NCBI GenBank assembly: GCA_020635905.1
Contig: JACJYV010000010.1
Span: forward strand, 62,001 to 126,000
Length of the DNA: 64,000 bases
Direction of reading: 5' to 3'
Source: Bacteroidia bacterium
GTDB lineage: Bacteria > Bacteroidota > Bacteroidia > J057 > JADKCL01
Under the pieces are notes generated by a model that did no database searches, was not told the DNA's origin, and saw only the letters and a list, made by a program, of their open reading frames with translations. Both the position numbers and the translations under genes were made by a program. This document shows positions 40,042 to 49,055 of this stretch, piece after piece (position 1 is the stretch's first letter; the number at the start of each line of letters is the position of its first letter).

Positions 40042-40973
40042 GCGCTTACCGCTCCTTTCCTGCGATTGAATTCCTTTTCCATGATGCCAAATATCTGGTC
40101 GAAAAGCTGCTGCATTTTTTGCTGTTCGAAGGAAAGCCCGGCATAGAGGACCATATCCATGGATTTGGTGGCTTCGTTGAGCACGACTTTGTCGTTGGGT
40201 TCCAGATCGTCGAGTTCGAAGAGGACCTGCTCAATCTCGGTGCTGGTGAGGCTGCGCAGGGCAATTTTGCGGTCCTGATCGAGGTATTTTTTCCAGGCAG
40301 AATTGAGCTCCTGGATGAATATTTCCTGCTGTGATACTTTGCCCTGGGTGTCTCCCATGGCTTTTTTGACTTTTTCCCATTCGCGGGTGAGGCGCCAGAC
40401 CCTGACTTTGCGCATGATGGGTTTGTACCCCAGCACGGCGGCCACCAGCAGCAGGATGAAGATGAACACGCTCACCAGAAATATGAGCATGTAATCGGGG
40501 GGATCGGCCACGTAGGTTAGCCCGAGGTGGGGTTTGAGGGTGAGGGTGTCGCTCATGGCCTCGATCACGGGGTCGAATTCGATGGAATCGGGGTTGGTGT
40601 AGCGGGTCAGGGTGTCCTGCCCGAGTACGTAGTAAAAGGGTAGCTCGACATACTGGATGGAATCCAGTTCGAAGGTGCGGATGTAGTAGAACTTGGCATC
40701 GACCGAGATGCCTGCATTGGTGCGGGTGGGAAATACCTCGGTGGAGGCAACTTCCCAGGGGAAAAAATCCTTGGCTGAGTCGGGAAATATGACCACCATA
40801 TCCTCTGGATGGGTGATTTCCATCAGGACTCGGGTGGGACGCCCGACCTGGACCAGGCCTTCCTTGAATTCCACCGAGCCAATCACCTCTCCATCCTGGG
40901 CAAACAGGCTATGAAACAGAAAGATGGAGAAAATTCCAGCCAGAATATGCTTAACCACGGCTCCTCCTTGCAT
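40038..40973 (-). CDS. Bat operon membrane protein (BatD/DUF4381-like)
   Basis: 311 residues: signal peptide (HILAGIFSIFLFHSLFAQ), a periplasmic beta-sandwich domain (VEFKEGLVQVGRPTRVLMEI ... YVELPFYYVLGQDT), one membrane helix (YMLIFLVSVFIFILLLVAAVL) and a charged cytoplasmic helical tail. The layout is that of the BatD/DUF4381 partners that lie between the DUF58 and VWA genes in Bat operons. It overlaps batA by 4 bases and the DUF58 gene by 23 bases. Confidence 0.78.
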   Translation of the reverse strand: MQGGAVVKHILAGIFSIFLFHSLFAQDGEVIGSVEFKEGLVQVGRPTRVLMEITHPEDMVVIFPDSAKDFFPWEVASTEVFPTRTNAGISVDAKFYYIRTFELDSIQYVELPFYYVLGQDTLTRYTNPDSIEFDPVIEAMSDTLTLKPHLGLTYVADPPDYMLIFLVSVFIFILLLVAAVLGYKPIMRKVRVWRLTREWEKVKKAMGDTQGKVSQQEIFIQELNSAWKKYLDQDRKIALRSLTSTEIEQVLFELDDLEPNDKVVLNEATKSMDMVLYAGLSFEQQKMQQLFDQIFGIMEKEFNRRKGAVSA

Positions 40974-41829
40974 TTCTTTTGCGGAAAAATTTTTCCAGAT
41001 CGCTGATGTAGTCGGTCTCTGTATTGATGGACAAAAAGTCGATTTTGTTCTTTTTGGAAAGGTCTTCCAGGTCGCGTTCGATTTGCAGGAAATTGTTTTT
41101 CAGCTTGTTGCGGTAACCCGAACTCATGGAGTTGAGCCAGCGCAATTTGCCGGTTTCTGCATCGCGGATGGGCACAAAGCCTGAACTGTGGGTCAGAATT
41201 TCGCGGGGATTGTAGAGGCGAATGAGGATGAGGTCGTGCTTGCGCGAAAGCTGGGCCAGGGTGTGGCCGTAATCCTTGTCGATGAAATCTGAGATGATGA
41301 TCAGGATGGAGCGGCGCTTGAGGGTCTTTTTGACGAAGTCAAGGGCGGCTTTGATGTTGGTTTTGCGGTGCTCGGCCTTGTGCTGCAGCAGTCCTCGAAT
41401 GAGTGCCAGCACGTGCTGGCGGCCTTTTTTGGGAGAGAAAAACCGTTCGATTTTGTCGGTGAAGGTAGCCAGGCCGATTTTGTCGCTGTTTTTCAGGGCG
41501 CTGAAGGCCATCACGGCGGCGATTTCTGTGCCAATCATCAGCTTATTGGAATCGTCTCCCCCAAAATCCTCGGATCCGCTGATGTCGAAGAGTACAAACA
41601 TGGTTTGTTCGCGTTCTTCACGGAATAATTTGACGTAGGGTTCCCGCATTTTGGCGGTCACGTTCCAGTCGATGGAGCGGATGTCGTCGCCGTACTGGTA
41701 GGGCCTTACTTCGTCAAATTCAAGGCCCTGGCCTTTGAATGCTGAGTGGTATTCGCCCGCAAAAGTAGCCTCCACCATGCGGCGGGTTTTGATTTCCAGT
41801 TTCCGGACCTTCTTGATCAGCTCTTTCAT
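40951..41829 (-). CDS. DUF58 protein of the Bat operon
   Basis: 292 residues from ATG 41829 (MKELIKKVRKLE); the open frame extends 28 codons farther with cysteine-rich sequence that is not protein-like for this family. The DUF58 hallmark is clear: GEYHSAFKGQGLEFDEVRPY followed by DDIRSIDWNVTAKMREPYVK, then a VWA-like fold with FVLFDISGSEDFG and ISDFIDKDYGH. DUF58 proteins act with MoxR ATPases and VWA proteins. First gene of the unit with the membrane partner and batA; no moxR is adjacent (upstream is a divergent lipoprotein gene), so it must be elsewhere if present. Confidence 0.9.
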   Translation of the reverse strand: MKELIKKVRKLEIKTRRMVEATFAGEYHSAFKGQGLEFDEVRPYQYGDDIRSIDWNVTAKMREPYVKLFREEREQTMFVLFDISGSEDFGGDDSNKLMIGTEIAAVMAFSALKNSDKIGLATFTDKIERFFSPKKGRQHVLALIRGLLQHKAEHRKTNIKAALDFVKKTLKRRSILIIISDFIDKDYGHTLAQLSRKHDLILIRLYNPREILTHSSGFVPIRDAETGKLRWLNSMSSGYRNKLKNNFLQIERDLEDLSKKNKIDFLSINTETDYISDLEKFFRKRNARRSRG

Positions 41830-42182
41830 GGTATTGCTCCATGCATTTTTGGGAAACAAAAATGGCATTTTTTGCCGTTTTTGTAAACCCTTTCTGCAAA
41901 TCTGACAGAACATTTTGACAAACGCAGTTGGAGGGGGAAAATTGTGTTGGAGGAGGATTGGGTTGCCACCAGACTGGGGAGGGAGGATATTGATCGGGTT
42001 AATGATGTGAAAATCAGGAGATATGAATTGGAATTTCGCCCGAATTGCGTACTCCTCCCTTTCTCCACCTTCAACTTGTTGCCCGGGGCATTCTTAGCCG
42101 AAAAATTATCCCCTTGCCCCATTCTGATTAAAAACCTCCCAATTCAACTAATTTTCAGGGCGAAATTTCGTTTCCAATTCAT
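41830..42182. other. Divergent intergenic region with an inverted repeat
   Basis: No gene. ATGAATTGGAATTTCGCCC at 42023-42041 is the inverted counterpart of GGGCGAAATTTCGTTTCCAATTCAT at 42158-42182 (one 6-base insertion in the second arm), with 116 bp between the arms. This could be a large RNA hairpin or a small non-autonomous element. A GGAGGGAGG-rich stretch lies near 41970-41985. Confidence 0.5.
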
Positions 42183-42190
42183 TAAATTTG
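42183..42190 (+). promoter_or_regulatory. -7 box TAAATTTG upstream of the DUF4296 gene
   Basis: Matches the Bacteroidota sigma-ABfr -7 consensus TAnnTTTG exactly, 25 bp before ATG 42215. It supports the ATG at 42215 over an earlier in-frame start that would lie inside the promoter. A good -33 TTG was not found. Confidence 0.6.
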
Positions 42191-42214
42191 CAAAAGGGAA
42201 TTGATTCCCGGGAT

Positions 42215-42595
42215 ATGAAGCAGATCAAAATACTCAGCATCACCTTTTTCCTTGCCCTGGCCCTCTTCGCCTGCGGCGAAGAAAAACCTGATTTCCTCCT
42301 CCCGGAGGATACCATGGTCATGGTGCTGAAAGACATGCACATTGCCCATGCCGGGGTCGACCTCACCGTGCAAAAGGTCAAGAAAAGGCCCGCCAAATAC
42401 AGGGATTTCAACCGCCTCATCCTGGATGAACACCATGTAAACCGTGACACCTTCTGGGAAACCTACAAATATTACCAATACCATCCCCTCATGATGGATT
42501 CGCTTTATGTGCGCATCATCGAGGAATTGAATGTGGATCTGGCTCCGCTGCAACAAAGGGATCGTCCCAAGCAGAAAAATCCGATCGCTCAATAA
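42215..42595 (+). CDS. DUF4296 lipoprotein
   Basis: 126 residues from MKQIKILSITFFLALALFAC, where the cysteine is the probable lipidation site. The rest matches the DUF4296 pattern: an N-terminal LLPEDTMVMVLKDMHIAHA, central helical stretch, YYQYHPLMMDSLYVRIIEEL near the end. These are small periplasmic helical lipoproteins found across Bacteroidota, function unknown. It ends 3 bp before mutS2 and probably shares its transcript. Confidence 0.83.
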   Translation: MKQIKILSITFFLALALFACGEEKPDFLLPEDTMVMVLKDMHIAHAGVDLTVQKVKKRPAKYRDFNRLILDEHHVNRDTFWETYKYYQYHPLMMDSLYVRIIEELNVDLAPLQQRDRPKQKNPIAQ

Positions 42596-42598
42596 TTC

Positions 42599-44992
42599 AT
42601 GGAGCTGATTACAGAGCAAACCGGGCAAAAATTAGGTATCTCAGAGATTCTACTCGAAATCCGCAATTACACGGTGACCGAGGATGGGGCCGAACGCTGT
42701 GCCAGAATGGAACCCTTCCGGGTTCCCGATGCCTGCCGCAAAGAATTGCGGCGCACAGCTGAATTCCTCGAACTCCTGTCCGAGGAAGAGGATGTGCCCC
42801 TCGAATATCCCCACTCCGTCACCAACTGGCTGGAAAAAGCCCGCATTGAAGGCAACTGGCTCGACCCCGTCGAGGCCTTTCAGATATCCAAATGGATGAA
42901 AATGGGCCTGGCCCTGCGCAATTTTTTCCGCGATCGCAAGGAAAGCTATCCCGACCTGTGGCGCATGGTGGTGCCCATAGAGCCCGACAAGGACCTGATC
43001 AAAGAATGCGACCGCATTCTGGATGCCCGCGGCAACATCCGTGACGATGCTTCTCCCGAATTGCGGCGCATACGCCGCATGATGCAAACTGTGGCTTCCA
43101 ACCTGCGCAAGCAGCTCAATACCATTCTCAGGGAAGCTGTAAATAATGGCTGGGCCGAGGAAAAGGAAATTACGGTGCGCAATGGCCGCCTGGTCATTCC
43201 CCTCAAAGCCGATTTCAAAGGCCGTATCAAAGGCTTTATCCATGATATTTCCCAGTCGGGACAAACCATTTACCTCGAGCCTTCGGCTGCGCTGGAAGCC
43301 AATAACCAGCTGAAAAGCCTGGAAATTGAGGAAAATAATGAGATTCGCCGCATTCTGATCGACTTTACCGCCCGCTTGCGGGCTCAGATTCCAGTCCTGA
43401 AAAAGCTGGCCTGGCTGGTCAGCCGCATAGACTTTCTCAGGGCCAAGGCCCTGTTTGCCCGCCGGATTGGCGCAGTCATGCCTGTGCTTGAGTTCGAAGG
43501 TCAGGTCCTCGACCTGATTGCGGCCCGCCATCCTTTATTATTGCTCAAGGCAGGAGGGAAGAAGGACAAAGTCGTGCCCCTCAGCCTGACTCTCAGTCCC
43601 GAACAGCGGATCGTCCTCATTTCCGGCCCCAATGCGGGCGGAAAAACCGTTGCCATGAAAACCGTAGGTCTTTGCCAGCTGATGCTGCAATGTGGATTGC
43701 TGGTGCCCTGCGACTCCCAATCCACCTTCAGGTGGTTTGATCAACTGTATTCGGACATTGGCGACGAGCAATCCATTGCCAGCGACCTTTCCACCTACAC
43801 CTCCCACCTGGCCAACATGAAGACCCTGGTCCGGGCCATGGACGGAAAAACCCTTTTTCTGGTGGATGAATTTGGATCGGGAACCGATCCCAAAATGGGC
43901 GGTGCCATGGCCGAAGCCTTTCTGGAATATTTTCTCCAGGCCGGGGGCTATGGCATCATTACCACCCACTACGGCAACCTCAAAACCTTCTCAGACCAGC
44001 AGTCCGGCATTGTCAATGCCGCCATGCAGTTCGATCCCCTCAACCTCAGTCCCACCTATTCCCTCGAAATCGGGGTGCCCGGGCGCAGCTATGCCTTTGA
44101 AATAGCCCGCAATGTGGGCGTGCCTGCCGAAATTCTCGACCGGGCCTTCGCCAAAATGGATAAGGGTGAGGTTTATTCAGAAGAATTGCTGCTCAAACTG
44201 GAAAGCCAGAAGGCCGAACTCGAACAGGTTCTGGAGGAAAACCGCAACAAGAATATCCAGCTGAAAAACCTGCTGGAGCGCAACCGTGACCTGAAAAAGG
44301 AAATCGAGAAAGATCAAAAACGGCTGCTGCAGCAAGCCCACCAGGAAGCCCAGGGCCTGATCAGGGAAGCCAACCGCAAGATCGAAAATACGATTCGCGA
44401 GATCCGCGAAATTCAGGCCGAAAAGGAGCGCACCAAAGCCCTGCGGGTCGAACTGGCCGAAATGCTGCCCGAAATGCCTGCCCAGGAGGCAGAAGAACGG
44501 GAGGAAGTGTACCTTCCAGAAGCCCTGCCCAACGAAATCCCCGAAATCGGGGATTGGGTCATGGTCCGCGAATCAGATACCACGGGCAAAATCATCGAAA
44601 TGCAGGGCAAACGGGCCATCGTGGAGTCAGGCGACCTGCGCCTGACCGCCAAACTGACCAAACTGGTCAAAATCCGTCCGCCGCAGCATGTGCCGGGCTC
44701 AGGACCACCATCCCGAAAAATTGACCTCGACAAAAAGGCCCGCATCAGTTCTGAGCTGGAAATCATGGGCTTACGGGTCGAAGCGGCCTTGCCAGTCGTC
44801 AATAAGTTCATTGACGACGCCCTGTATGCCGGGCTCAAAGAGGTCCGTATCCTGCACGGCAAGGGCACAGGTGCCCTGCGCGAATACATCCGCGATTTCC
44901 TCAAAGAGCATTATCCCAATGAGATTATTTCCATGAAAGATGCCCACATTGAAATGGGCGGCGCGGGCTGGACGGTGATTTCCCTGAAATAA
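42599..44992 (+). CDS. mutS2: MutS2 endonuclease/ribosome-rescue ATPase
   Basis: 797 residues, the usual size. No N-terminal mismatch-binding domain; core and clamp domains lead to the ABC-type ATPase: Walker A ISGPNAGGKTVAMKT (~residue 340), LFLVDEFGSGTDPKMG (signature/Walker B) and ITTHYGNLK. A coiled coil (~520-620) and a C-terminal Smr domain (LHGKGTGALREYIRDFL) complete the protein. MutS2 proteins suppress recombination or split collided ribosomes in characterised bacteria. Starts with ATG 3 bp after the DUF4296 gene. Confidence 0.96.
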   Translation: MELITEQTGQKLGISEILLEIRNYTVTEDGAERCARMEPFRVPDACRKELRRTAEFLELLSEEEDVPLEYPHSVTNWLEKARIEGNWLDPVEAFQISKWMKMGLALRNFFRDRKESYPDLWRMVVPIEPDKDLIKECDRILDARGNIRDDASPELRRIRRMMQTVASNLRKQLNTILREAVNNGWAEEKEITVRNGRLVIPLKADFKGRIKGFIHDISQSGQTIYLEPSAALEANNQLKSLEIEENNEIRRILIDFTARLRAQIPVLKKLAWLVSRIDFLRAKALFARRIGAVMPVLEFEGQVLDLIAARHPLLLLKAGGKKDKVVPLSLTLSPEQRIVLISGPNAGGKTVAMKTVGLCQLMLQCGLLVPCDSQSTFRWFDQLYSDIGDEQSIASDLSTYTSHLANMKTLVRAMDGKTLFLVDEFGSGTDPKMGGAMAEAFLEYFLQAGGYGIITTHYGNLKTFSDQQSGIVNAAMQFDPLNLSPTYSLEIGVPGRSYAFEIARNVGVPAEILDRAFAKMDKGEVYSEELLLKLESQKAELEQVLEENRNKNIQLKNLLERNRDLKKEIEKDQKRLLQQAHQEAQGLIREANRKIENTIREIREIQAEKERTKALRVELAEMLPEMPAQEAEEREEVYLPEALPNEIPEIGDWVMVRESDTTGKIIEMQGKRAIVESGDLRLTAKLTKLVKIRPPQHVPGSGPPSRKIDLDKKARISSELEIMGLRVEAALPVVNKFIDDALYAGLKEVRILHGKGTGALREYIRDFLKEHYPNEIISMKDAHIEMGGAGWTVISLK

Positions 44993-45060
44993 ATTCCCCT
45001 TACCTGCCAAAAATGACGTTGGTCAGTGCGTAAACTGCTCCCACGGCGTAAATTTCTCCC

Positions 45061-46215
45061 ATGGGGAGCAAAGCCAAACATGCCATTCTGGAAGGGGAGG
45101 CCCTTGAAAGGGCCATAGAGGCCAATAAGGAGCAATATTTTGCTCATTTTGACCCGGATTATGCGGGCGTACTCGCCCGCCACGTCATCGACCTGATCGA
45201 CGAAATCTGGTTTCGCTCCCGTTTCATTGGCTTTGAGCAGCCCCTGGCCCGCAATCAGCCCGAACGGCCCCTCATCTTTGCCGGCAACCACTCGGGCATG
45301 GCCTTCCCCTGGGACGGGATCATCTTTGCCGCAGGCATGTACACCCGCTCAGGGGGTGATTTGTCCCGCATGCCGCGGCCCCTGGCTGCGCCTGTGCTCT
45401 CCCAATCCAACCTTATGAATCCGTTTCTCATTGCTGGATTGTGGAAAAAAGTAGGCTGCCTCGACGCCACCAGCCTCAATTTCGAGACCATGATGCAGTT
45501 CCGTGAGTCTGATGTCATGATCTACCCCGAAGGGGTGGAGGGGATTGGCAAAGGCTTCAATCACCGCTACCACCTGCAGCCCTTTCACATCTCCATGATC
45601 CGCATGGCGGTCAGGTACCAAACCGATATTGTGCCCGTATTCACCATCAATGGCGAGTATATCAATCCCTTCACCTGGTCCGTACCCTTCGTCAACCGCC
45701 TCACCAGCGCCATTGGCATCCCCTTCTTACCCATAGGTCTGCTCACTCTTTTTCTGCCCTTTTGCCCCTGGATGTTCTATTTTTCCTGGCCGGCCAACCT
45801 CACTTACCTGCGCGGCGAGCGCATCAGTCCCTGGCGCATGACCGACAAAAGGTTTGAGGAAATGACCCGCGAGGATTTCGAAAACCTGCGCGACAAAGTA
45901 CAGGTCGAGATGCAGGGCCAGATCAGCCGCGCTGTGCTGAAATACGGCAAAAACCCCTTTCGTACGGGTCACCTCATCCGCCAAAGCCTCAAAAATATCC
46001 TCAAATTTCCCTTTTACACTCCCCTTGGCTGGCCCCTGCTCTTCGCCGAATTCGACCGCCAGTACCGCCGCCAGCGCAAAACAGGCAAGCCTATCAAAAT
46101 CTACACCGGGCTGGGAGCCAGCATTTTACTCCTCTTGCGCAATCCATTCGCCTTCTTCTACTACCTGCCTGTCCTCGGCTGGATTCCCATCCTGATCAGG
46201 GGATTTCGCAGATAA
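45061..46215 (+). CDS. PlsC-like acyltransferase
   Basis: 384 residues with acyltransferase motifs: the NHSGMAFPWDG block (NHxxxxxD), FETMMQFRESDVMIYPEGVE (EG motif) and IVPVFTINGEYINPF. Membrane-interacting stretches (LLTLFLPFCPWMFYF and NPFAFFYYLPVLGWIPILI). Such enzymes transfer acyl groups to glycerol-phosphate or other lipid acceptors; the substrate here is not evident. It follows mutS2 by 68 bp. Confidence 0.8.
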   Translation: MGSKAKHAILEGEALERAIEANKEQYFAHFDPDYAGVLARHVIDLIDEIWFRSRFIGFEQPLARNQPERPLIFAGNHSGMAFPWDGIIFAAGMYTRSGGDLSRMPRPLAAPVLSQSNLMNPFLIAGLWKKVGCLDATSLNFETMMQFRESDVMIYPEGVEGIGKGFNHRYHLQPFHISMIRMAVRYQTDIVPVFTINGEYINPFTWSVPFVNRLTSAIGIPFLPIGLLTLFLPFCPWMFYFSWPANLTYLRGERISPWRMTDKRFEEMTREDFENLRDKVQVEMQGQISRAVLKYGKNPFRTGHLIRQSLKNILKFPFYTPLGWPLLFAEFDRQYRRQRKTGKPIKIYTGLGASILLLLRNPFAFFYYLPVLGWIPILIRGFRR

Positions 46216-46269
46216 TCGGATTCTGCCTCCCAATCAGTTCCCAATTGCATGCACTTTTCCATTAGAAAG

Positions 46270-46296
46270 TCCCCTTCTTTCGGGGAGAGAAGGGGA
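46270..46296 (+). terminator. Hairpin after the acyltransferase gene
   Basis: TCCCCTTCT pairs with AGAAGGGGA across a 9-base loop, followed by TTTA. It is 55 bp after the stop at 46215. The T-run is short, so termination strength is uncertain. Confidence 0.55.
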
Positions 46297-46715
46297 TTTA
46301 GGGGATGAGTTTACTACCAATGCGGGTTAACTGCTCTTTTTTGGCGTACAGAATGTAAACGATGAAAGTATTTTGGGCGGGCGCCTTGCCCCGGCCTGCG
46401 GCCTCTACGGGCAAGGGCCGGGCTGCTTCGGGCTGCGGCCGCCCCGACTCAGGTCGGGGAGCCATCCCGCCAGGCCTCACACCGGCTAAACCCTGCGCAT
46501 CCCTTCCGCCGCACACTTCCCCCCACAAAGATTTAACTTTGATTTGCGACAAGTGTCGTAAATTGTGGTGACAATAATTACATGAAATGATGAGTCTGGA
46601 AATTTTTTAAAAAATTTTGTAACCAAAAACCTCTTTTAAGCGTAAATAAGAGCATATCACAAAAGTTCTTTAAAAATAATTTAGTATGCATGTGTACATA
46701 AATCAAAAATTATTG

Positions 46716-46723
46716 TACCTTTG
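46716..46723 (+). promoter_or_regulatory. -7 box TACCTTTG of the phasin-like gene
   Basis: Exact match to TAnnTTTG, 51 bp before ATG 46775, in an AT-rich stretch. This fits a strong housekeeping promoter with a ~45-base leader. Confidence 0.72.
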
Positions 46724-46774
46724 CTTCACCAAGTTGATTCAAGATTTATTAACTGATAATAATTAAAACCCAAA

Positions 46775-47143
46775 ATGGAAGATTTATTCAAAAAAGTACT
46801 TTACACCGGCGTAGGCCTGGTAGCTGTAGGAGCTGAAAAACTGCAGGAAGTTGTTGACAAACTCGTTTCTGACAACAAAATTTCCGTTGACGAAGGCAAG
46901 AAAATCGTAGAAGATTTCTTCGCTAACACCGAAGCCCGTCGTGCAGAGTTCGAATCCAAAATCAAAGAAGCTACCGAAAACTTCCTCGGCCGTATGCCTA
47001 TGGTAAGCAAAGCTGATTTTGACGCTCTGGTTGCCCGTGTATCCTCACTCGAATCCAAAGTTGGAGCTACCAGCGAAGAAGCCCAAACCTCAACCGAAAG
47101 CAAACCTGCTGCCAAGAAAACAGCTGCTGCAGCTGCCAAATAA
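46775..47143 (+). CDS. Phasin-like helical protein
   Basis: 122 residues. A hydrophobic first helix (LFKKVLYTGVGLVAVGAEKL) is followed by long amphipathic helices (EVVDKLVSDNKISVDEGKKI, VEDFFANTEARRAEFESKIK) and an Ala/Lys-rich tail (KPAAKKTAAAAAK). This is the pattern of phasin-related proteins that coat polyhydroxyalkanoate granules or act as abundant helical proteins. Codon use is biased to common codons, suggesting high expression. It has its own promoter and a strong terminator. Confidence 0.75.
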   Translation: MEDLFKKVLYTGVGLVAVGAEKLQEVVDKLVSDNKISVDEGKKIVEDFFANTEARRAEFESKIKEATENFLGRMPMVSKADFDALVARVSSLESKVGATSEEAQTSTESKPAAKKTAAAAAK

Positions 47144-47173
47144 GCCAGGCAGAATTGGAAAATTAATTGACCA

Positions 47174-47213
47174 CTCCCGGCTCCTTTAACTCAGGAGTCG
47201 GGAGATTTTTTTT
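47174..47213 (+). terminator. Rho-independent terminator after the phasin-like gene
   Basis: CTCCCGGCTCCT pairs with AGGAGTCGGGAG (one G-U) around a 7-base loop and is followed by eight T's. 31 bp after the stop. Confidence 0.93.
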
Positions 47214-47268
47214 GCCCTCTTATCCATTCTATTTGCTAATTTGCGCCTGAATTAGAAATTAACTATCC

Positions 47269-48954
47269 ATGTTATTTGGCCGCCAGATAAAAAACATTCG
47301 CAGGATCCGGGAAATCATCTCCATCCTGTTGAAATATGGCTTCGAGGATCTCGTTACCTCGACCTCCCTGCGGCGGTTCGTGTCCAGCAAAAAGCAAATC
47401 ACCTGGACCCGTAAAGACAAACCCATCTTCGAATACACCCGTTGGGAGCGCATTCGCATGGCCGCCGAAGAACTCGGTCCCACCTTCGTCAAACTGGCGC
47501 AGGTGCTCAGCAATCGCCCCGACATGCTTCCCTCAGAACTCATTTCTGAGCTGGAATTGCTGCAAAACAAGGTGGAACCTTTCGACGTGGAAGAGGCCAA
47601 GGCCATCATCGAGGATGAACTTGGCAAAAAGATTTCCGAAGTATTCGATTATTTTGAAGATAAACCCATTGGCTCGGCTTCCATTGGCCAGGTGCACAAG
47701 GCCCGGCTCAAAACCGGCGAGGAAGTGGTGGTCAAGGTGCAGCGCCCCGGGGTCAAGGAGCTGATCGAAACCGACCTCAATATTCTCAAGGACATCGTTC
47801 GCCTCAGCGAAAATTACCTCGAGCGGCAGGGCGTCACCAACTCCATGGATGTGGTGGAATCCTTCGAAAAAACCATGTCCAAGGAATTGCTCTACATCAA
47901 CGAGGCGCGCAACATGGAGCAGTTCCGTAACTTTTACAAAGATTACAAGAACTTTTACGTTCCCAAGCCTTTTAAGGAGTATTCCAGTGAGCGCATTCTG
48001 GTCATTGAGTTTATCAGCGGCTGCAAGATCACCGATCTTGAGCAGATTCACCGCTGGGGTCTCGACCCCAAACAGATCGCCATGAATGGCATGGACATCT
48101 ATCTGACCCAGATTTTCGAATACGGGTATTTCCATGCCGATCCCCACCCGGGCAACGTATTGGTGCGCGAAGACGGCACCATCTGCCTGATCGACTTTGG
48201 TATGGTGGGCAAACTGATGAAGCACGATAAGTACGCCATTTCGGGCATTTTCATCAACATGGCCCGCACAGACGCCAAGCGCACGGCCATGAGCCTGCGC
48301 AGTCTGGCCCTTTCCTCCAACATTCCCGACATGCGCCTCTACGAGTACGACATCCACGAACTCATTGAGGATTTTGCTTATCAGGATGTGGACGAGGCCA
48401 GTATGGCCGACATGAGCACCCGCCTGCAAAAGATCATCTACGATTACAAAATGCGGGTTCCCGGGCCTATTTTTCTCATCATGCGGGCCCTGGCCATTCT
48501 GGAAGGCATTGGCAAGGTGATCTATCCCGATTTTGTAACCATGGAGTTTATCAAACCCTATGGAGCCAAAATCCTCAAAGAGCAACTTTCGCCCACCAAT
48601 CTCCTGGATGAGGTCGGTCTGGGAGCCAGCGGCCTTTATTCTTTCCTGAAAACAGTGCCCGTGGAGCTGAAATCCATCATCGGGCAGATGCGCAAAGGCG
48701 AATTCAAGTCCCGCATAGAATTCACAGATTACGAGCGCTTCCAGGCCAAGCTGGATTACATCACCAACCGCCTCACCCTAACCTTCCTTATCGCAGCCTT
48801 GCTGATTGGGTCGGCCATTTCCATGACCGCCGATTTTGGCATCGAGGCGCGCACCGCCTCGGGCATTCCCTACATCAGCCTCACTGGCCTCGTCATTGCC
48901 GGCGGCCTCACCCTGATCCTGGTATTCAATATTTTGCGCAGCGGAAAATATTAG
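47269..48954 (+). CDS. ABC1/UbiB-family atypical kinase
   Basis: 561 residues with ADCK/UbiB signatures: the KxGQ-like segment in FVKLAQVLSNRPDMLP, the GSASIGQVHKARL nucleotide loop, EVVVKVQRPGVKELIETDL with the lysine, ADPHPGNVLVRED (catalytic loop) and LIDFGMVGKL (DFG). Two membrane helices at the end (LTFLIAALLIGSAISM and LVIAGGLTLILVFNIL). The family supports ubiquinone or menaquinone and lipid metabolism; in a menaquinone organism the exact role is open. Independent unit after the phasin terminator. Confidence 0.93.
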   Translation: MLFGRQIKNIRRIREIISILLKYGFEDLVTSTSLRRFVSSKKQITWTRKDKPIFEYTRWERIRMAAEELGPTFVKLAQVLSNRPDMLPSELISELELLQNKVEPFDVEEAKAIIEDELGKKISEVFDYFEDKPIGSASIGQVHKARLKTGEEVVVKVQRPGVKELIETDLNILKDIVRLSENYLERQGVTNSMDVVESFEKTMSKELLYINEARNMEQFRNFYKDYKNFYVPKPFKEYSSERILVIEFISGCKITDLEQIHRWGLDPKQIAMNGMDIYLTQIFEYGYFHADPHPGNVLVREDGTICLIDFGMVGKLMKHDKYAISGIFINMARTDAKRTAMSLRSLALSSNIPDMRLYEYDIHELIEDFAYQDVDEASMADMSTRLQKIIYDYKMRVPGPIFLIMRALAILEGIGKVIYPDFVTMEFIKPYGAKILKEQLSPTNLLDEVGLGASGLYSFLKTVPVELKSIIGQMRKGEFKSRIEFTDYERFQAKLDYITNRLTLTFLIAALLIGSAISMTADFGIEARTASGIPYISLTGLVIAGGLTLILVFNILRSGKY

Positions 48955-49055
48955 CTTCCAGCCTCAGGCTACGAGCTTCGAGCTTACCATGATTTGGCAA
49001 GCCAAATGGTCATACCGACTTGGTGAACTTTGTGTATATTGTTGCAAATACAGCC

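Larger units (their letters stand above)
46216..46774. other. Long intergenic region with hairpins and GC-rich repeat
   Basis: No gene in 559 bases. It contains a hairpin at 46270-46296, a very GC-rich block at ~46375-46515 (including GGCGCCTTGCCCCGGC-type sequence and the stem CCCCGAC...GTCGGGG at 46442-46459) and a promoter just before the phasin-like gene. The GC-rich block, unlike its AT-rich flanks, looks like a dispersed intergenic repeat. Confidence 0.6.
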
